Assembly: GCA_013407085.1 (NCBI GenBank)
Contig: JACCGJ010001865.1
Span: 1 to 64,000, forward strand
Length of the DNA: 64,000 bases
Source of the DNA: Atriophallophorus winterbourni
Taxonomy: Eukaryota > Platyhelminthes > Trematoda > Plagiorchiida > Microphallidae
Direction: 5' to 3'
Shown here: one piece after another, positions 55,760 through 64,000 of the stretch
Numbering within the stretch: the stretch's first letter is position 1
Layout of the letters: every line of letters starts with the position of its first letter
Notes under the pieces: generated by a model
Databases searched by the model: none
The model's input: only the letters and a program-made list of their open reading frames with translations
Told to the model about the DNA's origin: nothing
Translations under genes and position numbers: made by a program

Positions 55760-58680
55760 GTGCTCCGATCCCGAGTAAAATTGGATTAAAATGTGTGCAG
55801 CATAGAAATACCCTTGTACTATACACGAATGCTTGAAGTTTACGTAATAAGTGGGGAGAGCTGCAGCTTGCTGCACTGGAAAACCAGGTTGACATAATTG
55901 CCATCTCGGAATCATGGTTGAAACCAGATGATCAAGTTCCGTCATTTGTATCAACTAAGTACCCAATCTATCGTCAGGATAGGGATACTGGTGCTACGGG
56001 AGGGAAGTGGCAATTATGATAAACAAAGATCTTACTCACAGTAAGACATTGATAAAGATTGCTTCTCACTCAATCCAACTAACATAGGTATTTCTTGCTG
56101 TCGATAGGAGGAGACTAGCACTTATATGTGCTTATAGAAGCCCGACTGCTTCATCATTAGAAGATCAAATACTGATAGACACATTGGAAGTACTAAAAGG
56201 GCAATGAAACGCATTACTAATTGTTGGAGAATTCAATCTACCGGGCATTGATTGGCGTATTGAAATTTCTTCACCAGAGTCAGCTGAGTGGCAATATCTA
56301 AACAGGTTTCATGTTGGGGCCTCTTAACAACATGTAAGGGAACCTACACGGTTTAGGTCAGGACACACTCCGCCCACTTCAGATATGGTTTTATCGTCCC
56401 ATAAAAGAGATATTTACGGGATCGAATACCTTTCGCCACCAGTCATGAGTGACCACGCCGTAATTCTTTTTGATTGGACTTTAGTGCACCATAGTCACCA
56501 AATAAAGATGCCCCGCAACTTTTGTTGAATGGAAATCGTCCAAATACAAACTCGATCAACGAATCTAATTTGGGAAACAGACAAATTAGAACCTAGTTTA
56601 AAAATCAGGTGGACTATTATTATAGGGCACCTTTTAAAACTACAGTAAAGTTTTGCTCCTCTACAACCAGTGAGAATGCGAGGAAACCACCCCTGGTGAA
56701 GCGCGTCTATTGGCAAGGCTATTAGATAGCGTGACCGTAGCGGTAGGGCTTACAAATTCTCTAGAACTCACAGATCTAGACTACTGTATATACAGACCAG
56801 AAAGTTTGCTGTTGTGCTGTGCGTTTAAAAGGGACTCCGATTCCAGACTAACCAAAAACGCAAAGATTATTATGAAAGCTTTTTATGTCTATGTTCAGTC
56901 CAAACGATCTTTAAGAAAAGAAATAGGTACGTTAGTGCAGGATGATGGTAATACGGCTTCGAATGCACGGGAAAAAGCCGATGCTTTGTATTTATCCTTC
57001 TGCTTTGTTCATTGACTTGATTCAGGTAACCGTTTAGAAACTCTGGAGCGCAGAATACCTCTCTTTAGTTCTGTGGAGGTTAATTAGGAAATGGTCGCCA
57101 CAGTTCTGTCGCAGCTGTATGAAACTAAGTCGGCTGGCCCAGACGATATACATCCGGCTATTTTTCAACCGCTTGTGAATATAGTTAGCCTTGCAATCAG
57201 CAATTTCTTAGCAGCTAACTTACTTTAGGTATACTACCGAAAGATTGGAAAGGAGCAGCGGTAATAGGCATATACATGAAGGGTCCCATTTCGGATGTAC
57301 GCAACTATATGCCAGTAAGTTTGACTAGCATTCTTTGCAAGTGCTTGGAAAAAATCATTCGGCACCAGATATGTAAGGATTTCACAGCCAATTCCTTACT
57401 ATCCGATGCCCAGCACGGATTCTGGAAAGGAAGGTCCTGCCTAACCAATTTTCTAAGCTTTCTTGATAAAGTGACATTGCGGCTTGATGAAATAAGAGTA
57501 GCCAATGTAGGCTAACTTGATTTTCAAAAGGCATTTGACTCAATGAAACATAGGTACCTCGTGAACAAACTGAGTATGTGTGACGTCACATAGGAACAAC
57601 ATCGATGGTTAGACAGCTTCCTACCCATTCGCACTAACTATGCTAGAATTGCAGGGTGTGCTCGGAGTAATCAGTGATACTCAGTGAAATGCCAAAGGCT
57701 CAGTGCTTGCTCCACTACTTTTTCTTATTTTTGTAAACGAATGAAAAATTTCTTTGTACGTGTGACCTTGAAAATTTAATAACCATTTTTGGCTTTGTGT
57801 ACACAAACAACTTGATAATTATTGATGATACTTAGCATGCCTTGGTGATTCAAGAATAAAATTTATTTATTTATTGAAACGACCTGGCAGGCTGCTTGAG
57901 TTCACGTTGCTTCCCGTTTGCTGATGATTTCAAGATCCTAAGAACCGACAGTAGAGATACGCTTATCGCTGATTTAGAAAAAGTAATCAAGTGGAAAAAA
58001 ACATGCTACTTGCCACTCAACTTAGGGACGAGCTGAGTTCTGACGACTTATTTAGCGACAATCCAACTAGAAGTCGGCGAAGGAACTATCAGAATAGCTG
58101 CTGCTTAGAAAGTGAAGGATCTCGGTATTACTATAACAGGCGGTTTCAAGTGGGATAGTCAATGTGCCGATGCTGCAAGCAAGGCTCGCAGATAATTGTT
58201 GAGACTGCGCTCAGCGTTGTCATGCCAAAAACTTCTATTTTCATTCCGTTAAACAAAGTAGTCGCGCGGCCTCAATTTGAATACTGCGTTCAATCTCGGA
58301 CACCGTACTTTAAAAAATATATTACATATCTCAAAAGGGTCCAGTGTCCTGTAACTAGGATCCTTGATGATCAGACAGGTGAAGTCCTCACTAAAGAGAC
58401 GGCGGCTGCAATGCAACCTAATAGAAGCCTTTAGGATTATAAAGGGTCTCACATGTGATAATATTACTGAACTCCTTAAACTTGCCCCTAAAGCATCTAC
58501 AAGGGGTAATTCTATGATATTTCTCAGGAGTAGGCCCTAGTTGCAAGTACGTGAGCACTTGTTCAGCAAGCGTGTGATCAACTCCCACATTGTATAGTAA
58601 ACCTCCCAAATGTATCGAGCTTTAAAAGGAAATTAGACGCTACATGGCACATTGTCTAATAAAAAAGCTTTAAAAACAAC
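55760..58680 (+). mobile_element. CR1-like LINE copy 1, degenerate
   Basis: Endonuclease start LYTNA-stop-SLRNKWGELQL, then VDIIAISESWLKPDDQ (about 55820-55935), later SGHTPPTSDMVLSS. The linker and RT follow: QSKRSLRKEIGTLVQDDG (56895-56950), SAGPDDIHPAIFQPL, SDVRNYMPVSLTSILCKCLE, HGFWKGRSCLTNFL, LDFQKAFDSMKH (motif A Asp kept), and after an inserted 136 bp FADDFKIL at about 57920 (motif C intact). It ends with the KLAPKASTRGNS-type tail at about 58480-58510. Many stops and frameshifts. A full element of this type is about 3-4 kb, so most of it is present. Confidence 0.85.
57741..57876 (+). mobile_element. 136-bp insertion in CR1 copy 1 with 6-bp target duplication
   Basis: The host frame LFLIFVND is cut after AAACGA (57735-57740). 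The same AAACGA returns at 57877-57882, where the frame continues with DLAG-like sequence. The insert ends in AAGAATAAAATTTATTTATT, an AATAAA signal followed by a TTTA-repeat tail, as expected for a short LINE 3' fragment or SINE inserted on the plus strand. Confidence 0.8.
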
Positions 58681-58689
58681 AAAAAACCT

Positions 58690-59050
58690 ATTGTAACATT
58701 TTTTATCTCATATCCGTCTACGCCCAGGCAATCTGACAGCATCTCAGTCCACATGCAGTCTAAGATTGTTTAAATTTGCCTCGACTAGGCTAGTGATTTC
58801 ACACATCATATATTTTCACGCATATTATTGCATTTTTTCTGAATAGCTGACCTCTCACCGAACTGGTGAAGAGAAAGTTTACCTCACTTTCCAGATATTC
58901 GGGAACAAGCACGTTTGAAAAGTACGAACTTTATACTCGATATCGAAGTGCCGGGTGCTCAACCGCATACCGTCGAAGGAAATCTGGGCGCGTGATTGGA
59001 TTTTAGCCACCTTCAGCCTTGTGCAACTCGAACTTGAACTTGAAATTTAT
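58690..59050 (+). repeat. Repeat block behind CR1 copy 1
   Basis: 58705-58805 resembles 45335-45455. From 58848 (TAGCTGACCTCTCACCG … TGGTGAAGAGAAA) it resembles 62855-63050 behind CR1 copy 2, including CCGCATACCGTCGAAGGA versus CATCGCATACGACGAGGA. Probably the 3' non-coding region of the CR1-like element, or part of a segmental duplication. Confidence 0.55.
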
Positions 59051-59595
59051 TGCGTCCAGCAGACCTCAAACCGAATCTACATATAGTTCGGGTACACAGA
59101 ATCGGTCTGTATAAGAAAGGAAACCAAGCAAGGCTAATCTTGGTGTAATTCCGAAACCAGAGAGACAGAGACCTGTTTCTCTCCAAAGACGACCAAATAC
59201 ATACCAATAAGAATGGTTTGTATTGATTTGTGCCAGATAGCCCCCCAGTTTCAGCAAATTAATTTGCGTTACAGCGTTCGGGTAGCAAGGTAGCAAAACC
59301 GAAGGGCAACCCTGATAAGCACCGATGGAATAACTCCGCAACAGCGGATATTTCAATCAAGAACGCTCAAGTGCTGGTAGAAAATATAGGCGACGAATCT
59401 TGGCTAAGTTGTGATGCAGCAAACGAAAGTCTCGCTTCGTATGCGCTCAACGCTTCTGCATTAAAAACCTCTACGCCACAACCTTCCAGCGACGTAGATT
59501 CTCCACACATCACTAATTTGGACATACCAAAAAACATGGTAATACTTCTGGTTTTGTGCCCGAGGGTTCTCCGAAATTATGCGGGGTATATCGAA
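59051..59595 (+). other. Probable 5' region of CR1 copy 2, unrecognised
   Basis: Open frames on both strands but no recognised domain. The last 100 bases lead into the endonuclease of copy 2, so this is probably its 5' UTR or first ORF. Confidence 0.35.
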
Positions 59596-59643
59596 ATGCT
59601 GTGAGCATACTATACACAAATGCTTGCAGCGTGCGTAGTAAAT

Positions 59644-60050
59644 TTCATTCATTCATTTCAGTCCTCTCCGTGCCGGGTGGTACATGAGGCGAAGACAACT
59701 TCACGCCAGTGGTTCCGGTCTGTGCCTGCTTCCGTTGCCGTCTGCACCGTGAATCCTTGTGCATGTAGTTCGCGTTCGAGAGTTTTGCGCCAAGTTTCCT
59801 TGGGCCGTCCCCTTTTTCGTTTACCTTGCGGATGCCAGTGCATGGCTACCTTCGTATGCGAACTGGGATCCATCCTGCAAACATGACCGAACCACGAATC
59901 TGTTGTCATCGTTTCCGTAGCAATGTAGGTTTTACGGGATAGGGTTGCTAGCCCTAAACCCAACCCTCCTCCTTTCTCAGACGGGCTTGGGACTGTCCTT
60001 GGCGGAGTTGTGCGTAGTAGTTGGCTGGAATTATTGCAGAAAAACTCCAA
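59644..60050 (-). mobile_element. Antisense RTE-type LINE 3' fragment inserted in CR1 copy 2
   Basis: Minus frame GHVCRMDPSSHTKVAMHW, then GKRKRGRPKETWRKTLEREL, then DRNHWREVVFASCTTRHGED is the well-known C-terminus of RTE/BovB-type reverse transcriptase ORFs. Its 3' end lies on the left with a tail of TGAA repeats (TTTCATTCATTCATT on plus). The target duplication TAGTAAAT is present at 59636-59643 and 60051-60058. A frame of 130 codons (59658-60050) is still open on minus, suggesting a relatively young insertion. Confidence 0.92.
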
Positions 60051-61140
60051 TAGTAAATCTAGGGTCGTGGGTATATCAGAGACCTGGCTTTAAGATACAG
60101 ACATTATTCCAGTTGATCTGCTTTCGACATATACAGCCATCAAATCGGATAGACCAAATGGTAGACGCGGAGGAGGAGCTATAATACTACTACAGCATGG
60201 TATTAAATACCAAGACTCTGACATCAAAATGGCCACCTTTGGCATCCAGCTGGTCTCGACAATCGTCACTGGCAGTAAGCTCTCTTTTGCGTTAGGCTGC
60301 TTATACAGGCACCCGGCGCTTCTGAGGAGGAGGACCAGGAACTTAGGGAACCTCTTACCAGGTTGGTCGAAACTGCCCCACGAGTCTATTTAATAGGTGA
60401 CTCCAACCTACCGGGTATTGACTGGGACACGCAGACGACCTCTGATAGAATTTCTTAGGTATATCTCAATTGGATGCACTCCAGTGTGCTTCATTTGCAC
60501 GTAAGTGAGAAAACTAGGTACAAAGATGGACATTCACCATCTACACTAAACCTACTTTTGTCTGAAGGTCCTAAAGATGTCCAAAACCTATCTTACGAAT
60601 CACTTTTAGGGAAAGCAACTATTTCACCATAATATTGCAGGTAATTTTCTTTTTTTGATAAGCCACCAGTCAAATACAGGCGTAATCTAAATCGAGTTGA
60701 CTGGAATGCCGTACGGCTTTCCGCTTTACGATGTGACTGGTTCTCTGAAACCAATGACATCGAAAGTAAATGGTCGGTTATCAAGCGCAATATTTTAAGT
60801 TTTCAAAACCTTTACTTTCCTTTTCGGCCTACACGGCTAAAGATCAAGCCACCTTGGTGAACTCCTGCGGTGCCGCGCAACATTATTAGCCACGACAGAT
60901 ACTGGCGGAGATATACAGCCTTACCAACCTATAGAAATTTGTCTTGCTATAAGGCTTCGAAAAACAGCACAGAAAAGCTACAACGGAAGCTTAAGCGAGG
61001 CTACGAAACTTACCTGGCGAAAGAACCGTAAGAAGTACTTTAGTTATGTTCAGTCTAAGGGTAAGACAAGGGAGCACATAGGTACACTGATATCAGAAAA
61101 TGGCAAGAAAGCCAATTCTGACCCCGAAAAGGCAGCAGCT

Positions 61141-62310
61141 TTGCTGGATTATATGGATGGCGGCGATGAGATTCACTCAGTCCCACTTCTTAGTACGGAA
61201 ATGGGTGCCTCACTAAGCAAAGTAGTTTTTTGCAAGGATGATGTCGCGCGTGTCCTTAAGAATCTAGACGGAAATAAATCCGCCGGACCTAACGATGTGC
61301 ATCCTAAAATTGTAAAGAAAATATCTAACGTACTAATAGAGCCTCTATGTGAGTTATACAACGAATCGCTCTGTAAAGGCATCCTACCAGATGACTGGAA
61401 GAAAGCTATTGTCGTACGCATTCCAAAGGGAGGTTGCGCAAACATAGTTAAGAATTTCCAAAAGGTAAGCTTGACTAGTGTTTTATGTGAAACCTTTGAG
61501 AGACTTATCAGGGATCGGATGTGCAGCCACCTCGTGCACAATTCTTCATTAAGCACGGTTCAACATGGCTTTCTTAAAAGAAGGTTGTGTCTCTCGGATC
61601 TTCTATGCTTTTTAGATAGAGTTTCTAAGACACTGGATGAAGGCAGACGGGTAGAGGTCTGTTACTTAGAGTTTAGTAAGTCGTTCGACTCAGTTAGTCA
61701 CAGGTTCCTAGCGATGAAGCTCGCGGCCAAACGCATATCTGGTAAGCTTCACGACTGGATAACCAGTTTTCTTCGTGATAGATTCTTCCAGGCCCGTGTA
61801 CCCGATACTACTTCTGAATTTGCAACAGTTACCAGTGGAGTCCAACAAGGTTCAGTATTAGGCCGAATACTCTTTCTGATCTTCATCGATGATCTGGCAT
61901 CGCAGTTGTCATGTCCCTGCTACATGTTTGCTAATAATATCAAATTCACCGGATCCAGTGATCACGGTGATTTGTTGAGAGATATTGTAAAGATCATTAA
62001 ATGGTCGCAGGAATGGGGTCTTCCTCTGAACTATGGTAAATGTCATCTATTGTCTGCAGCAGACGACAGAATTACAGTAACACCGAATAACGGTAGGATC
62101 GACTTTCAATCTATTCAGAGGGTTAAGGATTTGGGTATATTCGTAACAGCGGACTTCAAATGGGCTGCGCAATGTGCCACAGCTGCACAACGACGTAGAA
62201 GAGAACTCTCTTGGCTTGAATCCGTTCTGACATGTAGAACGCCGGAAGTGTTTATCCCTTTATATACGGCGATTGTCAGACCGCATTTAGAATACTGCGT
62301 GCATGCCTAG
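61141..62310 (+). CDS. Reverse transcriptase domain of CR1 copy 2, long ORF but catalytically dead
   Basis: An uninterrupted frame of 389 codons inside an otherwise broken element. Order: linker VARVLKNLDGNKSAGPNDVH; DDWKKAIVVRIPKGG; VSLTSVLCETFERLI; VQHGFLKRRLCLSDLLCFLD; YLEFSKSFDSVSH (the motif A Asp is Glu); GVQQGSVLGRILFLIFIDDL (usual GVPQGSVLGPLLF); YMFANNIKF, where the two catalytic Asp of FADD are both Asn; VKDLGIFVTADFKWAAQC; VRPHLEYCVHA. A TAG follows, but the same frame carries on with LINE tail sequence. Without the Asp residues it cannot polymerise. It is part of the mobile element, not a host gene. Confidence 0.85.
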   Translation: MLDYMDGGDEIHSVPLLSTEMGASLSKVVFCKDDVARVLKNLDGNKSAGPNDVHPKIVKKISNVLIEPLCELYNESLCKGILPDDWKKAIVVRIPKGGCANIVKNFQKVSLTSVLCETFERLIRDRMCSHLVHNSSLSTVQHGFLKRRLCLSDLLCFLDRVSKTLDEGRRVEVCYLEFSKSFDSVSHRFLAMKLAAKRISGKLHDWITSFLRDRFFQARVPDTTSEFATVTSGVQQGSVLGRILFLIFIDDLASQLSCPCYMFANNIKFTGSSDHGDLLRDIVKIIKWSQEWGLPLNYGKCHLLSAADDRITVTPNNGRIDFQSIQRVKDLGIFVTADFKWAAQCATAAQRRRRELSWLESVLTCRTPEVFIPLYTAIVRPHLEYCVHA

Positions 62311-62849
62311 AGCCCCTTCTTTCAAAAAGACATATTACTATTAGAAAGAGTCCAACGACTGGCGACCAAAATTGTTGAAGGTACGTTTGGGAAACCCCAC
62401 GAAGAACTTCTAATTTCTTTAGGTCTCTACTCCCTTTGGCGTCAGCGTCTGCGGGGTTACCTCAAATAAACTTTCAAAATCCTGAAAGGCTTAGGAGACG
62501 AGGGTTGTCAAAACCTGTTCTCTCGAGCGATCAACCCCTCAACTAGAGGACATACATTGAAGCTCGCGAAAAAACAGCCGTCTGAATATTAGGCAGCACT
62601 TTTCCAGTGAAAGAGTGGTAAGCTTCTGGAAAATGCTGCCTGAGGAACAAATAGCTTGCATTCAAAAGGGGTTTAGATGCCTTGTGGCATGGGCTTTTCC
62701 CAGACTTTTTCCCGTGAATATGCAGGTTGTCTGTTGACAGAATAGTCCATTTTTCGTTCATTTTGAATGTTTATGGTCTTGACCACGATTTCAAAAATCC
62801 TGTTATATAATGCCTCGTTTTAAATGTCATGTTTTAAATGTACGCACCA

Positions 62850-63060
62850 ATTTTCGATAGCTAACCTCTCACCGGCTTGGTGAAGAGAAACACTTTCCGC
62901 TTTTTCTCAGTCGCAGCTACAAATTCTAGGACCAAAGGACGGCTTGGAAAACACCGGACGTACCATCGCATACGACGAGGATACCGGAGAAAAATGAACC
63001 AACGTTGGCATCATGTGTCAACTGAACTGAACTTATCCCTTGGCGTCGCGATCGTCGAGG
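62850..63060 (+). repeat. Repeat block behind CR1 copy 2
   Basis: TAGCTAACCTCTCACCGGCT … TGGTGAAGAGAAA matches the block at 58848 behind CR1 copy 1, with a second match around 62966-63035. The shared position behind both LINEs suggests that it belongs to the element or to a duplication including it. Confidence 0.55.
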
Positions 63061-63175
63061 ATATCCAAATCACAATGAGAAAAAAACGCTTTGTCAGTGG
63101 TGGTTGCTTCCAGCTTTCCATCGAAAAAAATTCTGGCCGCTCGATTGGCTCGTTAGCTATTTACTGTCCCGTACA

Positions 63176-63205
63176 ACTGAACTGAACTGAACTGAACTTG
63201 AATCG
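63176..63205 (+). repeat. Short CTGAA tandem repeat
   Basis: Four or five units of CTGAA, followed by CTTGAATCGAAC. A related stretch of CTTGAA occurs at about 59031-59046 behind the first repeat block. Confidence 0.75.
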
Positions 63206-64000
63206 AACTTTTGATTTGATTTTTTCAGGTTAACTGGAGGCGCACTTTTTAAAAGCCTGTTGCGCGATAAATTGATTTGGCTTGGCTTTGCATATGTATG
63301 TTAGGATTGTTTACATTCTTATTAAAAACGGGAATTTTCTACCATAAAGCAGCTCATGAAATCCTCCAACTGTGCTAATTTCCAGTTAAATTTTTATTAT
63401 AATCTGATTTAATATTTCGAAATCGAAAAGTTTCAATTTCGGTTTATTTTCAGGATGTTCCCGGATGAAGTTTCCACATTAGGGTTTAATGCAAGAATGA
63501 TAAACTACAGAATTCATTAACTCGTCGTTTGCTCTTTTCCTTCGGTGTTTTCTCGTGGATAGAATGTAGAATATCTCGTATCCCGTTTCGTCACTTTTCG
63601 GACTTGTATAATCGTAGACTGACTAGCAAAGCAAGAGATTAGAACACCACTGAAAGAAATTTTGGAGCCCGTATTGACTCCCCAGTCATTTACAGTTTTG
63701 TGCTAACTAAACATGAAATAGTCTGCTCTGACGTTCAAGTCCCAACTTCTGCACAGGTGCTGATTCAACATGCTGTTTAATGGATGTTCTAACTTTAGAT
63801 TCCTGAGCTTTATCTGTAGCGTGCCCAAATTGATCAACCTTTTTTACTAAGCTCAAGCTACTTAAATTTCTGTAGGGTCTGTTCTGGTTATTGACTCACA
63901 AGTCTGAATGACCGGAATGTGCAACGCTTCCGTAATGTTCAGCTAACACCGTGCGAAATAAATTTGCTAACAGTAACAAGCTACATGCGGAAACGCTGGA
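63206..64000 (+). other. Unrecognised sequence; repeat scrap at the right edge
   Basis: No gene seen. From about 63944 (GCTAACACCGTGCGAAATAA … GCTACATGCGGAAACGC) the sequence resembles the repeat at 45255-45310 and continues past the window. Confidence 0.4.

Larger units (their letters stand above)
59596..62830 (+). mobile_element. CR1-like LINE copy 2 (split by an RTE fragment)
   Basis: The endonuclease start SILYTNACSVRSK (59604-59643) continues beyond the 407-bp insertion as SRVVGISETWL (60057-60090), then frameshifted endonuclease (GRRGGGAIILLQHGIKY at 60162-60210). The linker YVQSKGKTREHIGTLISENG (61046-61105) leads to the RT in the long frame 61141-62310. The tail continues after a stop (LERVQRLATKIVEG, then STRGHTLKLAKK at about 62540-62575). 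The element ends near 62830 without a clear poly-A. Confidence 0.87.

Noticed and set aside
59658..60050. 130-codon minus frame as a host gene
   Set aside because: It is the C-terminus of an RTE-type LINE with target duplication and tail; part of a mobile element.

Overview
The window looks like nuclear DNA from a parasitic flatworm, most likely a digenean trematode. The reasons are the AT-rich composition, small exons separated by introns of up to about 10 kb, heavy invasion by CR1-like and RTE-like LINEs and Ty3/gypsy remnants, and many short repeats carrying a hammerhead-ribozyme-like core of the kind known from schistosome repeats and Penelope-like elements. The organism assignment is inference; no species-diagnostic gene is present. 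There is no bacterial-type operon or CRISPR array.

Positions 217-50270 (+): one large multi-exon protein-coding gene that begins upstream of the window and ends at the TGA at 50268-50270. Thirteen good exons and three weaker ones were found from splice sites and reading-phase continuity. The product has an estimated 800+ residue ectodomain, partly Cys-rich and with several N-glycosylation sites, then five predicted membrane segments, two large helix-rich loops predicted to be extracellular, and a cytoplasmic tail of about 100 residues. I do not recognise the family. The five-pass topology with two big outer loops resembles prominins, but the large beta-rich N-terminus does not. Two junctions (exon 3307-3479 to 17954, and 33544 to about 33626) do not match in phase, so exons or splice sites are still missing there.

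The introns are full of repeats. The most frequent is a roughly 230-bp unit, about 20 copies on both strands and sometimes in tandem, whose centre reads CTGATGA, a short stem-loop, GAAA and ACCGGT(A/C): the hammerhead ribozyme core with a palindromic stem III. This retrozyme-like family is the most interesting thing in the window. The introns also hold a tandem 1.6-kb duplication (11256-14432), a 28S rRNA pseudogene fragment (about 22205-22612), a near-perfect inverted repeat with 175-bp arms (24381-24759), two copies of a tRNA-like SINE, and fragments of RTE-type LINEs encoding a zinc-finger-like C-terminus.

Positions 50271-64000 are a repeat graveyard. From left to right: LINE fragments; two oppositely oriented degenerate Ty3/gypsy pieces (integrase on minus at 52095-52945; Gag and reverse transcriptase on plus at 53100-54945); and two head-to-tail CR1-like LINEs (about 55760-58680 and 59600-62830). 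The first CR1 contains a 136-bp insertion with a 6-bp target duplication. The second is split by a 407-bp antisense RTE fragment with an 8-bp target duplication. All these reverse transcriptases are dead by stops, frameshifts or active-site substitutions.
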